DNA from: Beverwykella pulmonaria
Lineage: Eukaryota; Ascomycota; Dothideomycetes; Pleosporales; Melanommataceae
Direction: 5' to 3'
NCBI GenBank assembly: GCA_001599595.1
Contig: BCHH01000003.1
Coordinates: 448,847-512,846 of the forward strand
Length of the DNA stretch: 64,000 nucleotides
Each line of letters begins with the position of its first letter. Position 1 is the first letter of the stretch. A model generated the notes under the pieces. That model did not search any database and was not told the DNA's origin. It saw only the letters and a program-made list of their open reading frames with translations. The position numbers and the translations under genes are program-made. Below, piece after piece: positions 46,134 through 64,000 of this stretch.

Positions 46134-49100
46134 GGGTGTTGATGAACAGCGCGCTGATCCGCTTACCGGCGACTCCTGAAGCCATGCCAACTCGATACCG
46201 GATCCTGTAAGTGTGTCTCGTCGAGATGCGAAATCTCGGCACGCATTACCGCTACCAGCCTCCTCGTTCTGTCAGTCTCTAGACTTTTGGCCCGTCTCCA
46301 GACATTCGACTTCTACTTTTTATTTTCCTTGTGGGCTTGCAAAAGCGTGGCGTTGGTGGGGCCATCAAGGCTAGATTTTGCGTGACGTCGCTCACGCTTG
46401 CTATAGAATCATGCTTTCTCTGTGGCATCTTTCTTCCCAGCTGTTTTGTACTATTCTTGCAGCTCCACTCTCCTATGGTACGAACCTGCATGATTCTACG
46501 ACCGCGCGGCGCAACACCATCTTTTTCTTTTGAAGTGAGGGCGACGGCGCATATCATGGAACTCGTTTACACCACGTTGGGCCGGGCATTGGCATTTATT
46601 CCTTTTGGGCGGCATCGCTTGTTTCGATAACTGGGAGGACGATTGTGATGTTGCAAATGACTTTGGTATAAATTTGCTGTGCTCTTCCTGCAGAGCGGGA
46701 ACCGGGATTGTGACTTGTACTTGGGGTGAATGAATGGTTACGTTATCTATACCCTAGCCGATATGGCTGACTAGGGTCTATGTACCAAGGATGGATCAAA
46801 GCAATTACAATAGGATACGTAGAGGCATGGGGATGTGTATGTGAAGATGGGAGGATGCGGCCTTGCATGCGAAGAATAGACGTACAGGAGGGGATACAAT
46901 ATAATGAAAAATAGAGCACAAGATTATACATGTGTCTCACCCCTTCTTCAACTTATCCGTGGGCGACATGTCATCATTAGACATCAAATCGTGACACTGA
47001 GACTAGAAAAAACGAAGAAATTACCTGTCGGGCTCATTGACCGAGCTCTAGTGATAAAGGTGGGTGTAACACACAATATCTAAATAAAGTCACGGCGTAT
47101 TCCGGTTCGGATGAAGAGGTGCTACGTCTCTCATGGCCGGGGTAAGAGAATCAAATTCATGTATCTTGGCGTGATTCTCTATGAGGCGTGTCTATGTAGT
47201 GAGGAGAGGAGAAGAGAGGGGAGGAAGAATGTTGTGCAGGTGCAAAGTTCATATGCTAAAAAAAACCTTGGGATATCCTAGATTTGGTGACTGCCATGGA
47301 ATTGGCAAGATTATTGGTGCCAATTAATGCGCTATGAGTATTTGGGTTCATGGACTTTGGCTTTTCGAAACTGTAATGCACGCACATGACACCACAATAC
47401 AGTTGCAGAAACACTCAGGTGTGTCACAAGACGAGGGTAAAATAGAATCTACTCCTATAGACCCGGTGTGACACAAGATAGATCAATAGCATGCTAGATA
47501 GAGCGAATGAAAAGAACGCACGTCTTAGAAGGGCGGAAATGCGGCTGGTGGAAAGTTTTGTGCTTTTGTTACGCTGTTTTGATGTCTTGGCATCTCCCAT
47601 CGTAGTGCCACCCGCTTCCAGTTTGCTCCGTGCTTGCCTTTTTATCCCTATGCGGAGCTCCTCTGCCTCATACTCACACTGTTTCTTCTCCCATATCCGC
47701 AGCAGCGGCACGCACCGCTTTCACAACAAACAGCGAAGCAACGCTTAGTTATAGCAATTCCACGCGGGTGTAGGCAAGAATAGGTCTTTGTAGAGTAGGA
47801 TAGGGTGAGTGGTGCTGTGATATACCTCTTTGATTCGTCCAAGGTGAATGTTGATACGCATTGTTGAGGTGGTTAGGTTGAGAGGTCTGAGAACAGAAGA
47901 GATTATAAATAGCAGTGTTGGGTTGTCTGAATTGTTTACATGTGATCAATCTTGGGGTTTGTGGGAATACAAGGCCGAGTTCTGTATTGGAACAGCATTA
48001 TTCGTGACTGCGAGTGAAAAAGAAAAGAGAATGTTCGACTAAAACGCAGACAGAATTGCTAAAAGGACTCAAGTAGGCACGAAAGACAGGGGAGCTGTGC
48101 ATAACGGGACATGGTGATAGGGATAGAACGAGGGAGATTGAAATGCGTTCGGCAAGGAAACGCTGTAGAGACGGATATAGGTGTCTGTATAGTTTACGGC
48201 AAGGAAACGTAGACCTATCAAGGGGGGGACTTACCGAACCTTCGGGTCGACAAACGCGATCTGCAAGGGAAGGTTGGCCTGGAGAGAGTACACCCAGGCT
48301 GAATTCCACTCAAGGGAGCATAGAGTTTATCTAGTCGTCACGCAAGCGCTGCTACGAAGCAGTCGACCAGTGGCTTGCGGGGTGGTTTGCTCTTGTCCAT
48401 TTCTAGAAGGTCATGAGGTATGCGAGGCGTTTTCTTTCCCTGAGCCAAGAGAGGAGCGAAGAACCTGTTTTTGCGCGACGCAGGGAAGCGTCAGAGGCTC
48501 CGACAATGACGATGGTCGTGTGGGATGGTAGGAGAAACGGTAGAAGTTGGCAGGCATATAGGGCCAAGACGAAGGTGAATCTTGGAAGGGAGAACCCACC
48601 ACTGACCCGGTCGCGGACCTGCTCTCCCGAACAGAGGCAATACATTCGTGATCTATCATATCTATGGTAAAAGATCTCCATTGGTCGCACTTCGCATGGT
48701 GGTGAAGGTTAGCCTCTCTCCCAAGGAACTGGCCCTGTCTCAGAGTACGACCGAAATCCCCCAAGGCTGCAGCAAAGGAAGAAATTAGATGCAGCTTGGA
48801 GCCTTCGAGGACTAATCGGTCGTTTTGGATAGGATGCGCGGGCCCAGGAGACCGGACGCGCTCTCTGGTCAGCTTGGTCGGTGGCGCCTTGCTGGCGGGA
48901 GATGAGCCGATGCCGCTGAGCGGAGGGATCATGCCTGCTTGAGCAAGATAGCTGAGATGACTGCAAACACGGCGCTGCTGGAGGCTTCTTGGGTTTACTT
49001 TTGCTCGGAGATTTGGAGGGAGGTCCTGCTCGTCAGGAACCTATTGCTTGTCGCGGTGCTAGGTGCGCTGGCGCTGGAGCTGTATTGCTCCAAAGTGTCG

Positions 49101-49966
49101 AGGCTGGCGTTGTCGGGTCTTGTGCCTGAGGAGATGGCTTCGAGGCACCGTTGGCTGTCTTTCCCCAGTAGCAGTAGCAGATGCGGTGCAACGGGCGCAA
49201 CGCAACCGCTGCAGCGACTCAAGGGCAGCGTTTCAAAGTCGCTAACTTGGTAACGAGCATGTCGTGGTTTGCTTTTGCGGCCGCCATGCGGGTGCCGTCT
49301 CTCGTGGTCGCCCGGCAGGTCACCAACCGGACGGTAGGCGGAAACAGGGCAAGGAGATGGGAGGGCACTGTGCCTGCAGAAAGTCTTTTTTCTGGGGCGC
49401 GTTTGAAATGGACGTCCGGACCATGTTGCGCGGGTGACGTCGTGTGTTGTTTGTTGTTATTATGGCTCGGGCAAACCCCGGAGGCCTGCCGGAGTGCAAG
49501 GCGCAACCCCGCGCGGCTGTATTCATGTGCGGGCGGCAGAGGCTGATGGTTGGAATCTCCAGCTGTCTTGTACTCTGTGCGACGGCGGCGGCGCTGGGCG
49601 GCAGCATGCGAAGCAGTTCTCGAGAATCCGACCCTCTGCTGCTGGCTGCAAATGAGCCGACAGCCCTGAAACATGTCCAGCATGTCGCAATTGGCCGTCC
49701 AAGCTCGTGTGGAGCTCTGTCAACCAGAACAGCACGGAGGGAGCGAATCACTTTGGGAAAGGCGAGAAAACACATCCCTACCCTCTGCTCAAAGCGCCGA
49801 CCAACCTGGTGGTGACACTCCTGCTGCATCCTCTGCCAGCTGCATTCTATTCTCCCGCAACCAACCAAGCGACCGCTACGTGTTGTCCTGTCCTCCTGTG
49901 CTCCCATTGTCCACTGTGCCTTCCGCCGCTGCACAAATAGCGCTAGCGCAATCTTGGGCGCCCGCC
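46134..49966. other. Gene-free stretch, 3.8 kb
   Basis: This is the longest gap in the window. Frames are short or overlap on both strands; a 173-codon minus-strand frame at 48411-48932 has no domain and coincides with other open frames. The right half is G+C-rich and likely contains the promoter and long 5' leader of the PAK kinase. I see no repeats with terminal structure. Confidence 0.4.
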
Positions 49967-52999
<3,033 letters not shown>

Positions 53000-54081
53000 A
53001 ACATCACTAATGGAGGAGGACGATGAGGCAATCAAAATCTTGTGCAATTCTAGGAATTTCTTTCAACATGGAAGATGGAGGATGTAAATGGCCCGCCAAT
53101 CGGAGTCGAGTCTTGATCAGACCCTGCATCTTCGCGGCATTTCTTGGATCGAGGGTCTACGCACCGCCATCATAGTTTTCTATCTCAGAGGCCTTCAAGC
53201 CTGACCACGAACTTGTAACGCCGCATCCTCCGACGAAAAAGACGGTACTTGGGATCGCGTCGTGGGATTGGGTGGTGCCACACGGCTGATCTTACAGCCT
53301 TTGCAGGATGCGGCAAATATGTGTATTTTCATATACGGAATCTTCGGGCCGGATCAACCAGCGAATCAGACACCATAGGCTTAGACGGTTTTTCGATTAC
53401 TCGACCTGGATTACTCGGTCATTGGTTGTAATTTGGCATTCGGTCGAGGGCATAGCTGCGGAGCTTTGTGCGACCTGGGTTCATTTCTTTTTGGGATCTT
53501 GGGCTTGCGATTTCATACGACTTCTTAGCGCGGATAAAGAGACGTTTGTGCTTTCTATCTCTCCACTTTAGTGTCTATACTTGGTGTGAGCACCGAGACG
53601 GTTACGGGAGGGAAGGATGGTGTAGCGGCCGCCATGGCATTGCTTGTATATGGGGCAGTTCACCAGCGAGAGAGAATACATCAAAGGCTAGTACTGTGTG
53701 CACGATGACATATTCCTAATATTCATATTGTGGTAGAGAGAGCGTATTTAGGCTTCAAGTGAAGGAATATTCTGCTGTGAAATGATGATTCTTTATACCA
53801 AGCTGAGGACTATATTCACCGGCCTCGTTCACGAGGTTTCGGCCGCGTGCACGATTCGTGGTGTGGCAGCCCTGAGTGGCGGTGGACCATGTTACGCCAC
53901 AGCTTCGTCACCGCCAAGACCCTGGAACGGCAGCTGCGCCCGCTCGCCCACTGCTCAACACTAGCTTGCCTTCTACCTCACCACTGCAGGCTGCCCCGAC
54001 TCTTCGTCTCCTGTCTACCAACCACCTGAACACTTCACTCTTCAAACGACCACCGCACTGAATACTATTACATAACTGGCG
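53000..54081. other. Intergenic, ste20 to hse1
   Basis: About 1.1 kb. No supported gene lies here; short plus-strand frames overlap one another without recognisable content. Confidence 0.5.
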
Positions 54082-56327
<2,246 letters not shown>

Positions 56328-57758
56328 TTGAGAACTGGGAAGACGCGTAAATGGATACGGCATGTATGAGTATGGGAGCATCGTGCGTAGGATGTCGTTG
56401 GGCTGAGACACCAGGACACGATACGATACCATGAGCGGCACGTCATTTTCGAGCATCCTAGGGAGAAATTAGGAATTTGATAAGGTTATTTGTGGCGAGC
56501 AATTGTATTCCAAATCCAAAGGACGAGTTAAGCTTAAATCACATCTTAAAATACTGTATATTGATTTTGCTATTTCCAAGGGCAAGAATGATGAGATTGG
56601 TAACCGATGTTTTGCCAGATATGGTGGTGTTATGTCATTGCTAACTTAGTTCCTTTGTCTTGTGTGTCGATTTGCCTGATTGTGCAGGGAGCTTGTACAT
56701 AAGTACTTAGTAGGTGAGAAGCAAGTTTAAGGGTTTCCTTCTTTTTTGCACTATTTAGTGCCCATGTTTTGTGACCGCGCTCTTTTTTATATATGTGTTT
56801 GAGACACACAATTCTATTCTGCTACTATGATTTCTATGCGTGCACGAAATTATGTAATAAGGGAGCGGTTGGCGAAGTAAGTAACTGCGAAGAGAACGAA
56901 GGTGAGTAGGTGCAAAGAAAATAAATTGTGTGGCGATCATTGCGGGTAGGGTAATGGTTCTTATGAAAGAGAAGCATCGGCAGCAAGCATGCGAGCTCCA
57001 GAGCTCTTAGGTCTGACATATGCGGTTTTCCGAGTTGATGTTGTGTCTTGACTTGTGTGCCTTAGGGGGTCCCGTGCCTCAGCGTCTTTTTTATGCTTTT
57101 TTCTCATTGAATACCCGCCAAATGATCTCGTGCATGTGTGTTAGCCAAAAAATTGAGGCTCATCTCACCAACTCTAACACGACGTGGTTGGATTGTCGCC
57201 GTTCTATGCAGATGAGGTGAGGTGAGGTGATTCCTCGGAACGAGTTGCTGATTTCCGGGGTTCTAACTTAGCGGGGCAAGGGTGAGGGATGGCGTTTGCT
57301 TGGCACGAGACTCGACTCGAGAACACGGTGGAAAGCTCTCCAAGGTTCATCATCGTCAACCTCACCAACGCCGCCCCCCTCAGCCCGTCGAGTCCTGTCC
57401 CGCATACAATCGAGCCTGTATCTTCCCGTTCATCATAATTATGGCCTATTGAGCAGCCGCGCTATCTGATCTTGTCTCTCTGTGTCTATTTCCCTGGCTC
57501 TCGTGTCTTTCTGACAGCGGCCAATTCTATTATCCTCTGGTAAGTGATCGCCCACGCCTGAAATATTTGTTATTTCGCTCGCGCCCCAGGGACATTTCCA
57601 CTGAAATATTTTCTGACACCCTCACGTCTAGATACTGAACCCCCTCCCTGCACCAACGCTAGTTCCTCACCTCATCGTGGCTTCCAACTGCTAGAAACCC
57701 ACCCACCTACTGTCTACCCGATACGCCCTTTGGTCAACTCGAACGGTTTATTCTACAA
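56328..57758. other. Intergenic, hse1 to scp160
   Basis: 1.4 kb with no supported coding gene. A GGTGA microrepeat lies at about 57215-57230. The right end carries the scp160 leader with a candidate 5'-UTR intron. Confidence 0.5.
57540..57631 (+). other. Candidate 5'-UTR intron of scp160
   Basis: A GTAAGT donor, a CTGAC branch-like site and a TCTAG acceptor bound 92 nt, 128 nt ahead of the scp160 ATG. Inferred from signals only; there is no coding frame to test it. Confidence 0.35.
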
Positions 57759-60700
57759 ATGGCATCTGAAGCAACCGCCAACAGCGGCTCCTCTGCGACC
57801 GAGGGTCTGACCCCGGCGCAAAAACTGATGGAACAACATGACCACCATGTCACTGTCGAAGACGTCCTCGACGAGGAGGATCTCGCCCACCCGCCTGCTT
57901 CTGCTGCGCCTACGGCCCACGCCGCGACCGCTGCCCCCCTGAGCGAGAAGGCTGCTGGAAAGCAAAAGGCCGAAGAGCCGGCCCCGGCCAACAAGCCTCC
58001 TAGCCCCTTCAACACCGCATCGGAGGAGCTCTTCCCAGCCCTGGGTCCCGTCAAGCCGCGCGCTGCCGCTTCTGTTGCACCCACCTGGGGCAAGAAGCCC
58101 GCTTCGCTCACCTCGAATGGCGCCAATGGCTCCAATGGACTCACGCCGAGCAACGACACCTCGCGCGCCTCGACCCCGGCTTCTGGCGTGGGCATGCCTG
58201 CGGCTCTGCCCCTTGGACGCGGCCCCTCCCTTCCGACCATGTCGCTCCCCGGCAAGCACAAGGAGCAGATCTCCTTCCACTCGTCGCAGCTTGTTCCCCG
58301 CGGGCAACTGAAGAAGCCCCTGAATGACCTGATTCGCGACCTGAACAAAAAGTCAAAGGCGAAGCTCGAACACAAGGCCGGGCCTGGCGGTCTCCAGATC
58401 TTCGAGGCAACCGGTCCGGTCGATGCTGTTCGCCAATCTCTCAAGGACATTGCCAATGAGGTTGGATCCAAGGTGCGTACTTTTTTGGGGGCGCAGACGG
58501 ACCCACTGTGCCCTTTCTTCGGTCAACCCACCATTTTGAACCCAGGCTAACCATGCGCAGCAATCCATCAAGGTTCCCGTCCCTGCGTCTGTCCGTGCAT
58601 TCATTATTGGTCGTCAAGGCGCAAAAATCCAGGAGATCAGCAAGCGCTCCGGTGCCCGCATCCAAGTGCCCAAGCAGGAGGTTGCTGAGGAGGATGATGC
58701 CATGATCGACATAGTCATCGAGGGCAACGCCTTGACTGCGGAAATGGCGCGTCGCGAGATTGAGGCCATTGTGAACGAGCGAACCTCAACCGTCAATCTG
58801 CGCATGAAGGACATCCCCGCGGAGTTCTATCCCTTCCTCGCCGGCCCGCACAACATCCATGCCAGCAATCTTGAGCAAGGCCGCGACGTTCGTGTGCAAA
58901 TCCCGCACTACACCAACTGGGACACGCAGGCTCCCCCGCAAGCTGCGCGCAACCAGCCCGTTCCCTTCATCCCACAGGCCAAATACCCGATTCAGATCTC
59001 TGGAGAGCGAGTCGCTGCTCAGGAAATTCAAGCCGAACTCGAGCGCCGACACCAGCAGCTACGCCGACAACTGGCAATGGAGCAGCGCTCTATCGAGCGT
59101 GGGCGACACCAGTTCATTGTTGGTGACCGTGGAGGCTCGCTACATGATTTCCTCAAGGAGACTGGCTGTTCGGTCATCTTCCCACCCGGTGCCGACGATA
59201 GTGAGACTGTGTACATTGTGGGGCCCCCTGACAAGATTGAGAACGGTATCAGCAAGCTCGAAGATCTTGCCGCCGACATGACAATGTCGACTGCTGACGC
59301 TGCCCGTGAGCACCGTGGTGCTCATTCGCAGTCCCATGCTCACAACTTGACCCGTTACCTTCGACAGCGTCAGGCCTTGGAGGAATTGGAGCGGATGCAC
59401 GAGGCGAGCATTGTTGCCCCTACCGATCGTGATGGACCAACTGCCTGGGAGATTTACTCGAAAACCGGGAAGAACGGTATGAAAGCCCGTAGTGACATCA
59501 TGAACGTGTTCCAAGGCCATCCACCTAGCCGCTTCTCCACCGTCTCTGTGGATCCTTTCTACCACCAGTTCTTGCAGCAACGGAATGCTCAGCACATCCG
59601 CGAAGACACGGGCGTACATGTTGTTTTCCCTGACGAGACGGAAGATTCACCTGAGTTGATCTTAGTCTACGAGGGTACTACGCCCTTCGCCGACTACGTC
59701 ATCCCACGCGGTCCCCCTCCCTCTGCCGAGATCAGGGCTTACCAGCAGGCCCTTCAGCAAGCTCAACAGTTCATTGAGAGCATCACCAGCACTCAACAGA
59801 ATATCGTCTCTCGCGATGTGGATGCTCCGCCCAAGTTCCACGGCAAGATTCAAAAGTTTGTGGACCGCGAACAAGCCGCTCTGCCTCGCGATCAGATTCC
59901 CGTGCAAATGTTGTTTGGAGAGCGACGACCAGAGGCACGTAGGCGATCAAACACCAGCTTTGCTATGCGGGGACCTTCCGACGTCGTGGACGATCTGACC
60001 GCAAAGATTGTTGCCTTCATTGAGCAGGAAGAGAAGGACGAGCTCGAGCGTGGCTTCACCTTGAGCTTCGATTTCCCTCAGAAATTCGCCAACTTCCTCA
60101 TCGGTAAGCGAGGGGAGAACATCCGAAAGCTGCGTGAGGAGTTTGATGTTGACATCCAGGTCAACGATGGCAAGGTCGAGCTCAAAGGACCGCAAGCCAA
60201 AGCCAATGCTTGCAAGGCCCACATCCTGGCTTTAGCTAAGCGACTTGAAGATGAAGCCACGCACACACTCAAGATCAAATCACAATATCACCGTGATCTT
60301 ATTGGGGCCAAAGGTAGCCAAGTCAACCGGCTCCAGGACCGGTACAACGTTCGGATCAACTTCCCCCGATCGAGCAACCACGACGACGATGCGGGCACGG
60401 AAGGTGAGAAATCACAGAAGAACTTCCGTGCTCAGGCACCTGACGAGGTCATCATTCGTGGCCCCCGAAGGGGCGCCGACGAGGCTCGTGAAGAGCTTCT
60501 CAACCTGCTGCAGTGGACCGTCGACAATTCCCACGTCGACACTATTTCTGTTGCGCAGAGCCAGGTTCCGCAGTTGATCGGCTCAGGTGGGCGTGAAATG
60601 GAGAACCTTCGACTTGCTACTGGGTGCCAGATCGATATTCCTGGCGCCCGGGAGGGCGCTGACCCTTCCAGCCGCGCGGAGATCAAGCTGAGGGGAACAA

Positions 60701-61886
60701 AGAAGCAGGTTGAAGAGGCCAAGAAACTTCTTCAGGAGCGTGTTAAGGTATACGATGATACGGTGGTCAAGACCATTGAGGTGGACAGGAAGTTCCACCG
60801 GACCTTGATCGGCGGTAGTGGTAAGTCATACCCCTGCGACTTGACATATCTTTGAGATGATGCTAACTCCCATCAGGATCCAACATTCGTTCAATCGTCA
60901 CGGCTGCCGGTGGTCCAGACAATGCTCGCGAGCTCGCGCGCATGGTCCGATTCCCACGTGCTGAATCTAACGAGACGGCCATCCGCGTCGAGGGCCCCAA
61001 GAACGTTGTCGAAAAGATCGTTGCATCGATCCAGGCTCAAGTTGCGTCTCTTGAAAACCAGACAACGGAAATCCTCGACATCGCTCCTGATAAACATCGT
61101 CTGCTGATTGGCCGAGGCGGAGAAACCCGTCGCTCACTGGAATCCCAGTTTAACATCCAGTTGGATATTCCCAAGCAGACCACTACCGGTGCTGCTCGTA
61201 GCCAAGTCAAGTTGATTGGAGAACCTGCTCAAGTCGAAAAGGCCAAGGAGCACATCCTTGAACTCGTGAAGGGCCAAGAAGGCGAGACCATTCTGGTACC
61301 ACTACACCTTCACCACGCCATCTCCGATAACGGCCAGTTCTTCCGTCGTCTACGCAACGAACACAAGATTACCGTCGACCACAATGGTCATCAGCTACCC
61401 CCTCGACCTGCTCCGGCCGAAGGTGGCAAAGCTCGCAAGGGTGCCAATGGCGCTCTTCCTCTGATCACCGATGACGATGACACGGCTTCCGGTGCTGAAG
61501 AGAAGTATTCATGGGAGATTGTGGACCACAATCCGATCGAGGCTGGTGCCGATACTTCGGCCACCATTCCTTGGGTTCTGCGTGGCCCTGCGGACAATCT
61601 TCCCAAAGCGAAGCAGACGCTCGAGGCTGCTATTGAAAACGCATCGAAGCCTTCTGCGACGGGCTATCTGATCCTCCCGGATCCTCGCAGCTACCGACTT
61701 GTTGTCGGACCTGGTGGCAGCACCATCAACAGCATCCGCAAGAAGACTGGAACCAATGTGAAAGTCCCTCGCGACCAGGCCAAGGACGAGGCGATTGAGG
61801 TCGTGGGAACCAAGGAGGGCTGCGAGGAGGCGAGGCAGCTGATCCTGGATATCATATCCAGGGCCGGCAACGGTGGTCGAAAGTAA
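57759..61886 (+). CDS. scp160: Multi-KH RNA-binding protein Scp160 (vigilin)
   Basis: Model: join(57759..58472, 58561..60820, 60877..61886), 1327 aa; introns of 88 and 56 nt in frame. After an Ala/Pro-rich N-terminus come degenerate and canonical KH domains. Eight GxxG-type loops are visible: IIGRQGAKIQ, IVGDRGGSLH, LIGKRGENIR, LIGAKGSQVN, LIGSGGREME, LIGGSGSNIR (rebuilt across intron 2), LIGRGGETRR and VVGPGGSTIN. Vigilin proteins bind mRNAs and polysomes, often at the ER, and influence translation and mRNA localisation. No membrane segment is present. Confidence 0.95.
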
Positions 61887-63595
61887 ATGGCTTCCGACCT
61901 TACTGGGATATACGACGGGACTTGGAAAGGGCTGGCGTGATGCCCTTGGCCCCGTTGCCAGCATCGATCACGCGAGAGATGATCAGATTTGGTCTTTGTG
62001 TATTAGAAAACAAGGAGCAAAGCGATGACGAGTGCAGATGTATCATGACATGATTGTTCTGCACATTTTGAATCAAGCGCACGACGGGTACTGTAGTTGA
62101 AAATGGAAAATGGCTAGATTGGCATCTCGATACATGGGCGATTGTGGAACTATGGGGCTGCAATCTCACATGCATGGTGGAAAATTAGTTTTCATAGGCC
62201 TGGGCACCAAAATTTTGACGATATTTGAAAAGTGCTTCCAATGATGCGTGGGTTGTGAGTGTAACATGGCACGAATGTGACGCGGAGGACGTGGGCGTTG
62301 GACAGCGGTGTAGAGACATTGGTCGGCACAATGCCATTGAACTGACCTGTCACTCATGTGAGTTTTTGGAATGAGGTGTCCGTTGTCCAAGCGGTGAGGC
62401 TTGACGCAGCTCCGTTTTAGGAAACCAATCGACAAGGAAACATTCTTGTCCCGCGTGCTGTCTGGCTGAGGCACAGCACGTCACGGCTCCTTCTCGTACC
62501 GGTCGGCAAACGGTCAAATGGAGGGAAGGGCGATCATGCTGCTGTGATGGATTTTCCGCTCTCCGGGGTGGATGCGGACGGGGATTCCGCGCGAATCGAT
62601 CGCGTGGCTGATAGGTGTGTGAGGTGAAGAGGATGGCGCGTGAAGTGTGTGGAAGGTTGTGCAGCCCTGATTCGGAAGATTGACGAGAAATCTGGGCGCG
62701 TCTCGGCGAATGCCGATCACGAGTGAAGGCGGAAGCGAACAGTGAGGAGGGGCTCCGTGCGGGACGGTAGTCGACGAGGAAAAACGCGTAAGAAGGCAAA
62801 GGGAAGGCGGGAAGAAGGAGGGGGTTTCTCCGCGCGGCAAGGAGGAAGAGCATCCAAAGGGCAAATGACAGGAGAGAAGGAAACGAGAATGGAATGGCTA
62901 TTTGGTAAGTGTGGGTGACGGTTGAAGGCGGTTGGTTGCTTTGCAGCGGAGGAGACGTTGGGGTTTGGGCATGTGGCCGGCGTCGTGAGGTCGTTTGGTG
63001 AGTTGCCGTAGTGGCGGGTTGTCGCGAGGACGGATGAGGAGTGGTGCAGGTGAGGCACAGCAGAGGAGAGGCGTTGGAACGGAATGAGCAGTGGATGAAA
63101 GAATTGGGCATGTGTGTCCTGGAATGGTATCGAGAGATGCCTGTGAGGCCAAAGCTGAGGTGAGCAGCAATTCAACGACACGAATAAGGCGTGGTCTTGA
63201 AGAACACCAAAGCTATTCATAGCCTGCTCACTCGCGGGGAATCCCAGCCCTTAGCTCGCCATTATCCCCCCCCCTTCTAGCCTGCCGTCGTCTACCCACG
63301 CGATACGGCCCGTGTCCGCGCGCCCGTTCCAGCTCGGAGCCATGCACTTCCCTCTCGTGACGGCAGTGATAAGCGCAGCGCACAGGCGTTACCGTGTTCT
63401 GTGACTCGGTTTGCCGTGCGTGTGCGAGAAGCGAAGGTGGCCCGCACGCGCCTGCCATGGCCCATCCAAGCTTCTCGCACGGGCGATCCATTAGCCACTC
63501 TATTTGAAGCTTCGAGGCCCTTGGTCTTCTTACCTCACATTTTTCCCTCTCCCCCACTTTCCGACCTGTGTTTGCGAGACGCCGCGCGACAAGTC
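61887..63595. other. Intergenic, 1.7 kb
   Basis: No supported gene. A 253-codon minus-strand frame at 62350-63111 is low-complexity Pro/Ser/Arg with no domain and no codon pattern of a gene. It holds the 3' flank of scp160 and the promoter of the gene at the right edge. Confidence 0.45.
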
Positions 63596-64000
63596 ATGGC
63601 GTCGAGCAGCAGTGCGCAGCCGCCCCCGCCAGCTGCTGACGATACCCCCGCCAGCCCCGAGTTCGACGTCCCAGAGGTCGATATCGAAGCCGAGTCTTTG
63701 GAGGTATGTAGGTCCTTGTACAAGACGGAGCGAGTCGTTAGGCGCGGTGGTGCGCGGCCGCCGTCACGCGGGACGTTGAAGCTAATGTGTCTGGTCTGCA
63801 GGGCTCCGACCGGGATGGTGATTCGGCATATGGGGATGACCTGTGAGTCGTTTTTGCCCATGTTTGATATGGGGATGTGGTTTCCGTGAGGGTCTGACTG
63901 ATGCGAATTGTGACAGTGAGAGTTATACGACGTCGCTCAAGTCAACCGTGTTAAAGTAAGCCCTCTCTCGCCATTCCTCGTCGTACTCAAGGACTTACAC
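63596..64000 (+). CDS. 5' end of a probable LaeA-like SAM methyltransferase (partial)
   Basis: Model so far: join(63596..63703, 63802..63842, 63917..63955, continuing past the window). Translation gives a Ser/Pro/Asp-rich start (PEFDVPEVDIEAESLE), then GSDRDGDSAYGDDLESYTTS and LKSTVL, before a GTAAGC donor. An acidic head ending in a TTSLKSTV-type motif is what precedes the methyltransferase core in the large fungal family of LaeA/TAM-like enzymes, which usually continue with YENGRRYHAY. The catalytic core lies outside the window, so the assignment rests on the leader alone. Confidence 0.6.

Noticed and set aside
49673..49966. In-frame extension of the ste20 first exon
   Set aside because: It would start far upstream with non-conserved sequence; MSEPKSSSSRR at 49967 is a natural start.
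62350..63111. 253-codon minus-strand frame
   Set aside because: Pro/Ser/Arg-rich low-complexity translation with no motif and other frames open on the same strand.

Overview
This window is nuclear DNA from a filamentous ascomycete (Pezizomycotina), most likely a Dothideomycete-like mould. Genes carry 44-70 nt GT-AG introns. The set includes a fungal phytochrome, a NACHT-ankyrin NLR, two fungal rhodopsin-domain membrane proteins and a tyrosinase. One decayed Tc1/mariner copy has only TAA/TAG lesions, as expected after repeat-induced point mutation (RIP). I placed exons by hand from splice signals and reading-frame continuity. Every spliced model below closes in frame except one: the rhodopsin-domain gene at 11634-13160 is one base out.

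Left part (1-22 kb) is gene-poor and accessory. It holds an NLR-like gene on the minus strand (1983-6427) with a Tc1/mariner element inside its first intron. It also holds an old-yellow-enzyme-family oxidoreductase (7316-8694), two convergent rhodopsin-domain membrane protein genes (11634-13160 and 14969-16549) with a 14-bp minisatellite between them, and a secreted tyrosinase (18342-19703). Gene-free gaps run from 0.9 to 2.9 kb.

Right part (22-64 kb) is mostly conserved housekeeping and signalling. In order: telomere protein Rap1 (-) and palmitoyltransferase Swf1 (+) from a 247-bp divergent promoter; a small unrecognised gene; Mediator subunit Med13 (-) diverging from ribosome-biogenesis factor Enp2 (+); cytochrome b5 (+); a PPC-decarboxylase-like flavoprotein domain fused to ankyrin-like repeats (-), diverging from a fungal phytochrome (+); a Ste20-class PAK kinase; ESCRT-0 subunit Hse1; multi-KH protein Scp160; and the 5' end of a probable LaeA-like methyltransferase running off the window.

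Most worth a second look: (1) the NLR, whose coding frame is preserved across a 1.4-kb RIP-damaged transposon lodged in an intron that would otherwise be about 50 nt; (2) the flavoprotein-ankyrin fusion, which keeps the PPCDC fold motifs but appears to have lost the catalytic His, Asn and Cys. I found no CRISPR array, tRNA or rRNA gene.
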